Of a stretch of DNA of 12,047 nucleotides, positions 1-6,469 are shown one piece after another. How positions within the stretch are numbered: position 1 is the stretch's first letter; the number at the start of each line of letters is the position of its first letter. Location: NCBI GenBank assembly GCA_964615195.1, contig CAZTNG010000070.1, forward strand, positions 1-12,047. The letters are read 5' to 3'. The notes beneath the pieces were generated by a model. That model did not search any database and was not told where the DNA came from. It worked only from the letters and a program-made list of their open reading frames with translations. A program made the translations under genes and the position numbers. The stretch comes from HGM20899 sp964615195. Lineage in GTDB: Bacteria; Pseudomonadota; Gammaproteobacteria; Enterobacterales; Succinivibrionaceae.

Positions 1-93
1 TTGACCTTTATGGTGGTAGATAAAATCAACCATTTTCAACTGCGGAATGTAGGATTTACGAGAAAAAATATTTAATACTGTTTTGTCAAACAT
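1..93 (-). CDS. Unidentified protein, N-terminal fragment (cut by left window edge)
   Basis: The reverse strand opens with ATG at 93-91 and stays open for 31 codons to the window edge. A Shine-Dalgarno-like AGGA lies about 8 nt upstream of the ATG, and a plausible promoter lies at 145-174, which supports a real start. The visible residues begin MFDKTVLNIFSRKSYIP and end near FIYHHKGQ. There is no signal peptide or membrane segment in this part. The fragment is too short for me to assign a family, and no function is proposed. Confidence 0.55.
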   Translation of the reverse strand, partial: MFDKTVLNIFSRKSYIPQLKMVDFIYHHKGQ

Positions 94-144
94 GCCATCA
101 TCCTATATTTGTATTATATTTATTTTATAAGGGGCTTCTATATA

Positions 145-174
145 ATTATGCTTAACGTAAAACGTTATATTCAA
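145..174 (-). promoter_or_regulatory. Candidate promoter with palindromic spacer, for the gene at 1-93
   Basis: On the minus strand TTGAAT (174-169) and CATAAT (150-145) form -35 and -10 candidates separated by 18 nt, about 50 nt upstream of the ATG. The spacer contains the inverted repeat TAACGT-AAA-ACGTTA (153-167), which could be a repressor site. This is a consensus match by eye only. Confidence 0.35.
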
Positions 175-464
175 ACCCTTTTATCAATCATAAAAAAATA
201 AGTTTTATATTCACTAACACAAACTCAATATTCTGCTTTTGTGCTAAAAATTAGTATATTATCTACATATTGTAGACATTCATAAGTTTTATTAGATAGA
301 TCATTTTCAAATAAATATAAAAAAAATAATTTTATTAAAAAACATTATTAATAGACTATCTACTCTTAACCTTGTATTTATAGTTTGTAAGATATTGAGA
401 AAGGCGACAAAAGCAAGTATCAAAGAGAGAATACCTTGCAGTCATAGCAAAATCAAAGAATGTT
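175..464. other. Non-coding AT-rich interval
   Basis: No gene with a credible start and ribosome site is visible here. The left half is almost pure A/T. From about 390 to 460 the base composition is less extreme, and short frames are open on both strands (for example minus strand 441-307, 45 codons, no start or ribosome site). That could be a gene relic, but it is not strong enough to call. Confidence 0.4.
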
Positions 465-499
465 CTAAAGCTTACTTTTATACATAAAGTAAGCTTTAG
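465..499 (-). terminator. Perfect 14-bp hairpin after the DUF1189-like gene
   Basis: CTAAAGCTTACTTT (465-478) pairs perfectly with AAAGTAAGCTTTAG (486-499) around a 7-nt loop. It starts 15 nt beyond the stop codon of the minus-strand gene at 514-1434, the right place for a terminator or an mRNA 3'-end stabiliser. No T-run follows on either strand, so classical intrinsic termination is uncertain. Confidence 0.45.
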
Positions 500-513
500 T
501 AAAGAAACTACAT

Positions 514-1434
514 TTAAGCTCGAAAAACGCCGTTTTTTCCGTTATTATCTGCTGAATCTAATATTTGCTTACCAATTTGTTGGCGTAAAAATTTTATCAT
601 AAGGTACAAATACAATATCGGTAACATTGAAATAAGCCAATTATTCAATATCATTTGGCTAAATTCATACTCCATGCATAATATACCTAAAAGTCCTATA
701 ATAACATACACTGTATTGGCATAAATATTGACTCTAATAACCGCTTGCATTGGTAGCTTACTACCCTGTAAACGTGCAACTATCAAGCTTAAAAATACTG
801 TAAATATTGTATTGAACACATGTCTAATTACAAAAAATACAATACTACAAAGCAACACTAACCAAAAACCAAAATTTTTAATATAGCTAGAAACAGAGGA
901 ATACACTGAATCTGCACTTATAACAGTATTTTTAGCTAAATGAATATCCTTTAGCCAATAACTCTGTTCTATAACACCATTGAATAAAGAAATATGGTCC
1001 TTATAAACAACAAGATAAAAATATACAGACTGTTTATTTATATTTTCCTTAGGTAAAAGTTTTGCTGGAACTTTTGCATTTTCAATATTAAAGAGAACAA
1101 TAGGTTCTCCTGAAGTAGAAAGTACATAGCTATAGCGCAGTCCATTCTCGTCTTCAAAAATTTGTACATCTTTAGGCTGATTATTCGCAAATGTGAATGT
1201 ATCATTATCAGCAACCGTCAATGTAGGAAATTGATCAATTACCGTTCTAATTTCATTACCTTCAACATCTAACAATTTGTTATATAAAAATATTGCTGCA
1301 AAACAAGCTAAAATAGTGGCTACAAATATGATGTATACAAAATCAAAAAATCTAAGTTTATCTGCTAATAAACCTAGATAAAAATTTCTTGAATATAACG
1401 ATAAAATAAACCTTTGCCCTAAAGCTTTAAACAT
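514..1434 (-). CDS. DUF1189-like integral membrane protein
   Basis: This is a 306-residue predicted inner-membrane protein of unknown function. An amphipathic N-terminus (about 1-28) is followed by a first membrane segment at about 30-52. Residues about 53-185 form a mixed-polarity, presumably extracytoplasmic domain. A C-terminal block of three to four membrane segments spans about 189-285, with short loops and a polar tail ending near residue 306. One N-terminal helix, a soluble domain and a membrane C-terminal block match the DUF1189 family as I know it; the assignment rests on architecture and on the phrase-level look of the N-terminus, not on a catalytic motif. The start ATG at 1434 has a purine-rich AGAGA just upstream. 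The next gene upstream on the same strand (the nucleotidase) ends 125 nt away behind a likely terminator, so this gene is probably transcribed separately. Confidence 0.5.
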   Translation of the reverse strand: MFKALGQRFILSLYSRNFYLGLLADKLRFFDFVYIIFVATILACFAAIFLYNKLLDVEGNEIRTVIDQFPTLTVADNDTFTFANNQPKDVQIFEDENGLRYSYVLSTSGEPIVLFNIENAKVPAKLLPKENINKQSVYFYLVVYKDHISLFNGVIEQSYWLKDIHLAKNTVISADSVYSSVSSYIKNFGFWLVLLCSIVFFVIRHVFNTIFTVFLSLIVARLQGSKLPMQAVIRVNIYANTVYVIIGLLGILCMEYEFSQMILNNWLISMLPILYLYLMIKFLRQQIGKQILDSADNNGKNGVFRA

Positions 1435-1478
1435 AATTTCTCTCTTTCTAATTATATTTAGTTATCCTACTCAATTTT

Positions 1479-1509
1479 AAGGCTTTAATGTTAATACAAA
1501 TAAAGCCTT
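1479..1509. repeat. Inverted repeat in the DUF1189-like gene's upstream region
   Basis: AAGGCTTTA (1479-1487) and TAAAGCCTT (1501-1509) form a 9-bp perfect stem with a 13-nt loop, about 45 nt upstream of the ATG at 1434. No T-run follows on either strand. It may be an operator, or part of a tandem terminator with the hairpin at 1515-1534. Confidence 0.35.
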
Positions 1510-1534
1510 CTAAAAAGGTAGGTTATACCACCTT
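1510..1534 (-). terminator. Likely intrinsic terminator of the nucleotidase gene
   Basis: Read on the minus strand, positions 1534-1515 fold into an 8-bp stem with one bulged A and a 3-nt loop (arms AAGGTGGT and ACCTACCTT). TTTTT follows. It begins 25 nt past the nucleotidase stop codon, where a terminator is expected. Confidence 0.6.
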
Positions 1535-1559
1535 AAACGAATCTTTTGTAAAATATTAA

Positions 1560-3302
1560 TTATTTCTTTATTGATTGTAACATCATTTTGTCACGACTTA
1601 GTTGTGGTAAATACTGAAACTTTTCTAAATATTTTATTATGGCTGCAACATCAGTTGTATGCAAAGATTCTTTATTCATCTTTCCTAAAGCTATGTAGCC
1701 ATCCTTTCCTTTAGCTAAATAATCATTTGTTATTAGTCTATATGTTTTTGTTGGTACTATAGGTTCTTCAACACCATTCTTAATAATTTTAACATTCTCT
1801 ATAGGATCACCTTTCTTGAGTTTTAAATTAACATTAAAAGTTAAATTAAAACCACAAGGCACAGAACCACTTCTACTTTGAGGCTCATTCAGCACAAATC
1901 TTGCAACCTGATTAAGTAAAGTAACAAGTTCCTCACCTGTAATATCTACAGTTAATAATTCATTATTAAAAGGCAATATTTTTGCGAGTGTATCTAAAGA
2001 TAATTCACCTTTGTTAATATCCATACGTACACCACCAGCATTTGCTAAATAAAAATCTCCGCCAAATTCATTTAAATAAATTTTACCAAAAACTTGGCAA
2101 GTTTCAGAACCGTTCAATGCTACAGTATTTTTTACAGCACATAATGTATTTGGTAATCTTGTTGAACAAAGATCTTCCTTTGCATAACCAATAACCGCAG
2201 TGTATTTCTTTTTAATTTCAGATAAATATTTGTCTAATGCTTTATCCATATTAGCATTAGCTTTTGCTTCTACCAAAACCTGCTCATTAGCTACAAGTTC
2301 ATTCAATGCTGACTTTGCATTATTATTAGTATCGGCTCTACCATCCTTAAATTTAGCACTATCCATCCATACAGGCATTATCGGTGAACCGCTACAGCTC
2401 AAGACCTTACCATTTTCATCAAAACTTACATTTAAATCACCAATAAGCTTTGCATACTCATAAGCTTGAACTACACAAATTTTGTCACCATTTGCATTTT
2501 TTAAGGTCATTGGATACAAGCACTCTGCTTTTAAGCCTGTTTTCTTAAAATTACCACAGAGTGAATGAGAATCTCCACCAATTATTACATCGACATCCTT
2601 TAAAGACGCAGCATTAATTCTATCTAGGGCAACACCCTCATGAGATACAAGAATAACAACATCCGCACCTAATTTAGCACTTTCTTCATTAATGGTAGAA
2701 ACAGCATCTTTAATAACAACATCTGCATCAGGACTAGAGCTACTATAAATTTTTTTAGGATCTGTGATACCTAAAATACCAATTTTTCTGCCATTAATAA
2801 CTTTGGTTGCAGATACATTTATAAATGGGGTTATTGGATTGTAATCAGCAACATCAACATTAGATATAACTAACTTTGTTTTAGGAGAAAAGTCACTAAC
2901 AAATTTAGCATATGTAGCCATACCTTGACCACCATGGTCAAATTCATGATTACCTAATGTATAAAAATCAGCGCCGAATTCTTTAAGAACAACAGCATCT
3001 GATTCGCCTTTAAATAAATCATAATTAGAAGCATTTCCAGTAATTTGATCTCCTGCTGAAAACACTAATAAATTTGGATTTACAACTCTATGCTGAGATA
3101 TGATTTCTGCTAAAGCACTAACGCCACCAACCTTAGCTGTAACCTTTCCAGATTTTGTTGTAAAAGTTAAATCAGAGGGTAGCAAATATGAATGCATGTC
3201 ATTTACGTGCATTAACTCTAGATCAAATTTTTCTGATGCAAAAGCTACATTAGTAGCAAGTACTGACACAACAACACTTATTACTAAAAATTTAAAGTTC
3301 AT
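1560..3302 (-). CDS. Secreted 5'-nucleotidase / NAD nucleotidase (UshA/NadN family)
   Basis: This periplasmic metallophosphoesterase should hydrolyse nucleotides, and possibly NAD or UDP-sugars, releasing phosphate and salvageable nucleosides. I start it at ATG 3302, giving 580 residues; the frame continues upstream to a TTG at 3314, but only the ATG places the lysine-containing n-region of the signal peptide first. The signal peptide is residues 1-22 with a cleavage motif AFA|S. The N-terminal metallophosphatase domain keeps the metal-binding set: D35/H37 (NDMH), D85 (AGD), N118/H119 (GNHEFD), H221 (SHEG) and H246 (GGDSH). The C-terminal nucleotidase domain shows NAGGVR (421-426), LPF (443-445) and KDGY (533-536). 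Eight cysteines in the mature chain suggest disulfides. HSYL after the first motif and the SSSP segment (188-191) look closer to Haemophilus NadN than to UshA, but the substrate cannot be fixed from sequence. Its promoter is divergent from that of the acetyltransferase. Confidence 0.85.
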   Translation of the reverse strand: MNFKFLVISVVVSVLATNVAFASEKFDLELMHVNDMHSYLLPSDLTFTTKSGKVTAKVGGVSALAEIISQHRVVNPNLLVFSAGDQITGNASNYDLFKGESDAVVLKEFGADFYTLGNHEFDHGGQGMATYAKFVSDFSPKTKLVISNVDVADYNPITPFINVSATKVINGRKIGILGITDPKKIYSSSSPDADVVIKDAVSTINEESAKLGADVVILVSHEGVALDRINAASLKDVDVIIGGDSHSLCGNFKKTGLKAECLYPMTLKNANGDKICVVQAYEYAKLIGDLNVSFDENGKVLSCSGSPIMPVWMDSAKFKDGRADTNNNAKSALNELVANEQVLVEAKANANMDKALDKYLSEIKKKYTAVIGYAKEDLCSTRLPNTLCAVKNTVALNGSETCQVFGKIYLNEFGGDFYLANAGGVRMDINKGELSLDTLAKILPFNNELLTVDITGEELVTLLNQVARFVLNEPQSRSGSVPCGFNLTFNVNLKLKKGDPIENVKIIKNGVEEPIVPTKTYRLITNDYLAKGKDGYIALGKMNKESLHTTDVAAIIKYLEKFQYLPQLSRDKMMLQSIKK

Positions 3303-3337
3303 GATAATCCACAATTTTTCTAAAATAAATTGGCTAT

Positions 3338-3346
3338 ATTATACCA
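3338..3346 (-). promoter_or_regulatory. Extended -10 promoter of the nucleotidase gene
   Basis: On the minus strand TGG-TATAAT (3346-3338) is a perfect extended -10 element, 35 nt upstream of the ATG at 3302. No good -35 hexamer sits 16-18 nt further up, which extended -10 promoters tolerate. Confidence 0.55.
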
Positions 3347-3430
3347 CACGATGTATAAGTTTATATTTATTATAGTTTTATAGTTAATTCTTAATAAACT
3401 TATACTATGAAAAATGTAAATTTATGTATC

Positions 3431-3437
3431 TAAGGAT
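3431..3437 (+). promoter_or_regulatory. Ribosome-binding site that decides the acetyltransferase start
   Basis: TAAGGAT lies with its AGGA core 7 nt before ATG 3444. The in-frame TTG at 3438 is only 1 nt from this element, so it cannot be the start. Confidence 0.7.
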
Positions 3438-3443
3438 TTGTAT

Positions 3444-4067
3444 ATGAGTGAACTTTTAAGAATGCTAAGTGGAAATTTCTATCGAGGTGCTTTTGATTCC
3501 GAACTTCAAGCGATGCATAAAAAAGCATGCTCTCTTTGTAAGAAATTTAATGAATCCGAAGCGGATTATGAAATTAGGATATCAATTCTCCGTGAGCTTT
3601 TTGGGAGTATTGGTGATAATGCTTGGATCGAACCTAATATTCACTGTGATTATGGAACTAACATTCATATAGGTCATAGTTTCTATGCAAATTTTAATTG
3701 CATTTTTCTAGATGTAAATACAATCAATATAGGTGATCGAGTATTTTTAGCTCCAGATGTTAAATTATTTACCGCGGGACACCCAATAGATCCTATCACA
3801 AGAGGTGAACTATATGAATTTGGGAAACCAATAACAATTGGCAATGATGTATGGATAGGTGGTGGCACCATAATAAATCCAGGAGTAACAATTGAAGATA
3901 GATGCGTAATAGGTTCTGGTTCAGTTGTAACTAAAAACATCCCCAAAGATAGTATAGCCGTTGGCAACCCCTGTCGTGTAATTCGAAAAATTAGCGATAA
4001 AGATTTAGAAGAGGCTCGTATACTTAAACAAATATATACTGAATCAAAATCTCATGATAACAATTAA
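3444..4067 (+). CDS. Hexapeptide-repeat sugar O-acetyltransferase (Maa/LacA/NodL family)
   Basis: This cytoplasmic enzyme transfers acetyl from acetyl-CoA to a sugar hydroxyl, as do maltose and galactoside acetyltransferases. The protein has 207 residues from ATG 3444, the usual family length. Residues about 3-55 form the helical N-terminal Mac-type domain (NFYRGAFDSEL, then a Cys/Lys-rich helix). Residues about 56-180 form the left-handed beta-helix, with hexapeptide turns such as IHIGHSF, INIGDRV, ITIGNDVWIGGGTII and CVIGSGSVV. H113 in TAGHPID corresponds to the catalytic histidine of LacA. The end GNPCRVIRKI is typical of the family. The natural acceptor is unknown: enzymes of this group are often assigned to sugar detoxification, and some act on surface glycans. 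mepA starts 35 nt downstream on the same strand, so the two may be co-transcribed. Confidence 0.9.
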   Translation: MSELLRMLSGNFYRGAFDSELQAMHKKACSLCKKFNESEADYEIRISILRELFGSIGDNAWIEPNIHCDYGTNIHIGHSFYANFNCIFLDVNTINIGDRVFLAPDVKLFTAGHPIDPITRGELYEFGKPITIGNDVWIGGGTIINPGVTIEDRCVIGSGSVVTKNIPKDSIAVGNPCRVIRKISDKDLEEARILKQIYTESKSHDNN

Positions 4068-4102
4068 CTAAATATAAATATTTTAAATTAGAGTACTAAA
4101 TA

Positions 4103-5046
4103 ATGATATTTTTATCTGGAGCAATGCTTGCTTCAATAATAACCTGGTCAGATTTTAAGGAACCAATCATCACAGACCCAACACCGATTGGTACATATAG
4201 TAATGGATGTTTACAAGGTGGCCAAAAAGCAAATCTTAAACACCCTTATTATCAAATTATTCGCCAACAAAACAATCGCTATTATGGCGATCCTAGTCTT
4301 TTAAGTTATATTGAAAATTTAGCTGAAAGAGCGCATCAAGCAAACCTTCCAATTTTGCTTGTAGGTGATATGTCTATGCCTAGAGGTGGTCCATTTAACG
4401 GCGGACATGCAAGTCACCAAATCGGCCTAGATGTTGATATATGGTTTCGAATGGTTTCAAAACCTTTAAACAAAAATGAACTTCATACGCCTTGGGCACT
4501 TAATATAGTAGCTGATAATTTTTTAAAAGTTAATAAATATTACACACCTAAAATATATACATTGATTAGGCTTGCAGCGGAAGATAAAAATGTTGAACGA
4601 ATTTTTATAAACGCTGCAATTAAAGATCAATTATGTAAGGACACACCTATCGCTGAACGCGCCTGGCTACATAAAATACGTCCTTGGTGGGGACATAACG
4701 CACATCTACATGTAAGATTAAAATGTCCTAGCAACGTTCAAGAATGTGAGAGTAGTCCTCCAATCCCTATTTCTAATGATGGCTGTGGATCAGAAATTAA
4801 TTCTTGGCTAGATGATATTAGACACCCAAAGCCAAAAGCAAACCAAGAAACAAANNNNNNNNNNNNNNNNNNNNNNNNNNNNNNNNNNNNNNNNNNNNNN
4901 NNNNNNNNNNNNNNNNNNNNNNNNNNNNNNNNNNNNNNNNNNNNNNNNNNNNNNCAAAGCCAAAAGCAAACCAAGAAACAAAACCAAAGCCTAAACCTCA
5001 AAAAGTGCTACCAAAAACTTGCAGAGACATGATTGGAGCAACTTAA
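4103..5046 (+). CDS. mepA: Penicillin-insensitive murein endopeptidase MepA (contains assembly gap)
   Basis: MepA is a periplasmic LAS-type zinc metallopeptidase that cuts D-Ala-mDAP (4-3) and mDAP-mDAP (3-3) cross-links in peptidoglycan. The metal and catalytic motifs are complete: GGHASHQIGLDVD (H102, H105, D112) and WWGHNAHLHVRLKC (H198, H201, H203), plus GDMSMPRGGPFNGG before them. Cysteines at 36, 178, 208, 215 and 228 match positions disulfide-bonded in E. coli MepA. ATG 4103 follows an in-frame stop at 4097-4099. The first 14 residues are hydrophobic with no positive n-region, so the signal peptide is unusually short. After DDIRHPK the chain enters a Lys/Pro-rich repeat broken by 100 Ns. 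Resuming in the repeat's own frame (codons from 4957), the protein ends QKVLPKTCRDMIGAT at TAA 5044-5046. That supplies the sixth cysteine and resembles the E. coli C-terminus. A frame counted straight through the Ns is wrong. Confidence 0.9.
4826..4983 (+). repeat. 30-nt tandem coding repeat (PKPKANQETK) flanking the gap
   Basis: Positions 4826-4854 give the first 29 nt of a 30-nt unit encoding P-K-P-K-A-N-Q-E-T-K. Positions 4955-4983 give its last 29 nt, identical where they overlap. At least two copies therefore exist on either side of the Ns. A further degenerate KPKPKPQK stretch follows from 4981. It forms a basic, proline-rich linker before the C-terminal segment of MepA. Confidence 0.85.
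4855..4954. other. Assembly gap of exactly 100 N
   Basis: One hundred consecutive Ns is a customary placeholder for a gap of unknown size. The flanking repeat predicts a true missing length of 2 + 30n nt, because one base of the unit is missing at each edge. That also restores the reading frame. Confidence 0.9.
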
Positions 5047-5104
5047 TAAGTATTAAGTTTCAATGACTTATCGATAAACAAATATTTATAGATAAGTCAT
5101 TGAA
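5041..5104. repeat. Two consecutive inverted repeats at the mepA 3' end
   Basis: ACTTAAT (5041-5047) and ATTAAGT (5052-5058) form a 7-bp stem spanning the mepA stop codon. Immediately after, TTCAATGACTTATC (5059-5072) pairs perfectly with GATAAGTCATTGAA (5091-5104). Five more pairs form inside (5074-5078 with 5085-5089) after one mismatch. There is no T-run after it. It could stabilise or process the mRNA 3' end, or act with the terminator at 5136-5156. Confidence 0.5.
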
Positions 5105-5128
5105 CAAAATTACTTCCAACACAAACTA

Positions 5129-5160
5129 AAAAAATACCGGCATTATACATGCCGGTTTAT
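5129..5160. terminator. Bidirectional intrinsic terminator between mepA and the exported pyrophosphatase
   Basis: ACCGGCAT (5136-5143) and ATGCCGGT (5149-5156) form a perfect 8-bp GC-rich stem with a 5-nt loop. On the plus strand it is followed by TTATTATTA. On the minus strand it is followed by ATTTTTTTAG. It sits between convergent genes and can serve both. I see nothing else of note between it and 5319. Confidence 0.8.
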
Positions 5161-5319
5161 TATTAGAATTCAGAGTTTAAGCGTTATTTTTATTGAAAAT
5201 AATTTTGCACTTTTTATAAATTATTGACTATATAATTATCTTTAATAAAATAATTCATAATTGAGTTTTTGCTACCCAAGATAATGCAAATTACACCCTA
5301 TTCCCCAATATTTATATTA

Positions 5320-6381
5320 CTAATTCTCATTACTAATATTGATTACTTTCATAAGCTTAGGCACAACATCTTTCTTACGAGAAGCTATTGAGTTAATAAA
5401 AAATCTATTGCCATCAACAGACTCAAAAGAAGCACTACAAGCTTCCTTTGCACCTTCCCCATAATATAATATTTCCGTTCTTGCAGATTCTCTATCAGTT
5501 GCCATCACAAAAAGCATATCTACACCTTTTTTGGCAAAAAGATCACCCATTGCAACATTCATGCGGTTAGTCAAATCATCACGAGTAGCAGCAAGCATGT
5601 TCACCTGAGTGATACCAATCTTCTTATTCCCCATCACAAATTCTTTGTAATCTGAGTTAAATATTTCTTCATCTGATAAACCATCATATGATGCAGCTGC
5701 TTTTGACATCTCATTAAAATAAACATTAACATCCTTCACTTTAGATAATTTAATAAGTTTAGTTGCTACAGCTTTATCAATATTAGTAGTTGTTGAAGAA
5801 GTTAAATTGATGGTATCTGATAATAAAGCTGACAATAACAAACCTGCAGTATTTACATCTAATTCCACACCAGCTTGCAAATATTCATAATAAATAATAG
5901 TTGCTGTAGCACCAACAGGTAAAAACTTAATAACCAAAGGTGCGGAAGTTACAATATTTCCTAAAGCATGATGATCTATAATACCAATAATATTGGCTTG
6001 TTCCATCCCATTTACCGCTTGACTAAAGCTAGAATGGTCAACTAAAGCTACAGTTTTATTATTTGCATTTTCTAAAATACTTGGCACTTCTATTTCTAAG
6101 CTCTTCAAAATAAACTTTGTTTCATTATTAATCTTTCCACTAACTCGAGCTTCAGCATCGTAACCTAGCTTATTAAGCAAATTAGCAAAAGCAATAGCAG
6201 AACATACTGTATCTGAATCTGGGTTTTTATGACCTACAACAATAATTTTTTGTCCATTTAAAACAAGATTACTATATATTTGATTTAGTTGAGTTAATTC
6301 ATTAGTTTCAGATGCGTGGCTATTAGTAGTTACCAATAATATAACTAAAACCAATGGCATAAATAATTTTTTAAAGTTCAT
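5320..6381 (-). CDS. Manganese-dependent inorganic pyrophosphatase (family II) with signal peptide
   Basis: Family II pyrophosphatases (DHH superfamily) hydrolyse PPi to two phosphates using Mn2+ or Co2+, normally in the cytoplasm. This 353-residue copy begins MNFKK, then a hydrophobic core (about 7-19) and a cleavage-like SHA|S at 23, a typical Sec signal peptide. All active-site motifs survive: GHKNPDSD (H51, D55, D57), VDHSS (D115), DHH (136-138), LLSDT (D189), and SRKK (334-337) for pyrophosphate binding. The family norm is about 305-310 residues; the excess is mainly the N-terminal extension. AGGA sits 6 nt before ATG 6381, supporting this start. It follows a close paralogue (6537-7496) behind a terminator, so it probably has its own promoter. 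The likely role is pyrophosphate hydrolysis in the periplasm, feeding phosphate uptake; that location is inferred. The two paralogues align without large gaps from NQIYSN to the end. Confidence 0.85.
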   Translation of the reverse strand: MNFKKLFMPLVLVILLVTTNSHASETNELTQLNQIYSNLVLNGQKIIVVGHKNPDSDTVCSAIAFANLLNKLGYDAEARVSGKINNETKFILKSLEIEVPSILENANNKTVALVDHSSFSQAVNGMEQANIIGIIDHHALGNIVTSAPLVIKFLPVGATATIIYYEYLQAGVELDVNTAGLLLSALLSDTINLTSSTTTNIDKAVATKLIKLSKVKDVNVYFNEMSKAAASYDGLSDEEIFNSDYKEFVMGNKKIGITQVNMLAATRDDLTNRMNVAMGDLFAKKGVDMLFVMATDRESARTEILYYGEGAKEACSASFESVDGNRFFINSIASRKKDVVPKLMKVINISNEN

Positions 6382-6390
6382 TCATAGTCC

Positions 6391-6405
6391 TATGTTTCAA
6401 ACATA
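6391..6405. promoter_or_regulatory. Palindrome abutting the ribosome site of the exported pyrophosphatase
   Basis: TATGTTT-C-AAACATA is a perfect inverted repeat with a single central base. It touches the AGGA ribosome-binding site (6391-6388 on the minus strand). With a one-base centre it is more likely a protein-binding site than an RNA hairpin. Confidence 0.35.
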
Positions 6406-6427
6406 TATAAATAAAAAAGTAATTAAC

Positions 6428-6453
6428 AAAAATATTAGAGAAAAATATTAGAG
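6428..6453. repeat. Perfect 13-bp direct repeat upstream of the exported pyrophosphatase
   Basis: AAAAATATTAGAG occurs twice in direct succession (6428-6440 and 6441-6453), 47-72 nt upstream of the ATG at 6381. It lies in the presumed promoter region. It may be a slippage product in AT-rich sequence. Confidence 0.5.
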
Positions 6454-6469
6454 AAAGTGTATTTAGTAT

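Noticed and set aside
148..201. Plus-strand 17-codon frame starting ATG 148
   Set aside because: It has no ribosome-binding site and sits inside the candidate promoter of the opposite-strand gene. It is expected by chance in AT-rich DNA.
307..441. Open minus-strand frame of 45 codons with a hydrophobic stretch (ILAFVAFLNILQTINTRLR) resembling a permease fragment
   Set aside because: It has no start codon near a ribosome site, is too short, and the opposite strand is equally open there. The resemblance is only impressionistic.
3303..3314. Upstream TTG start for the nucleotidase (adds MWII)
   Set aside because: ATG 3302 gives a normal signal peptide beginning MNFKF. The TTG would place hydrophobic residues before the n-region and lacks its own ribosome site.
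4826..4983. CRISPR-like spacing around the repeat
   Set aside because: The copies are contiguous in-frame coding units with no spacers, inside a gene.
4812..5032. Alternative frames through the N run, giving a Gln/Lys-rich tail or an antisense gene
   Set aside because: They arise from translating Ns with an arbitrary length. Only the repeat-consistent frame restores the conserved MepA C-terminus.
5225..5253. TTGACT followed by an AT-rich -10-like stretch on the plus strand
   Set aside because: The next genes on the plus strand begin more than 2.6 kb away, so no transcript is implied. Such matches are common at this base composition.
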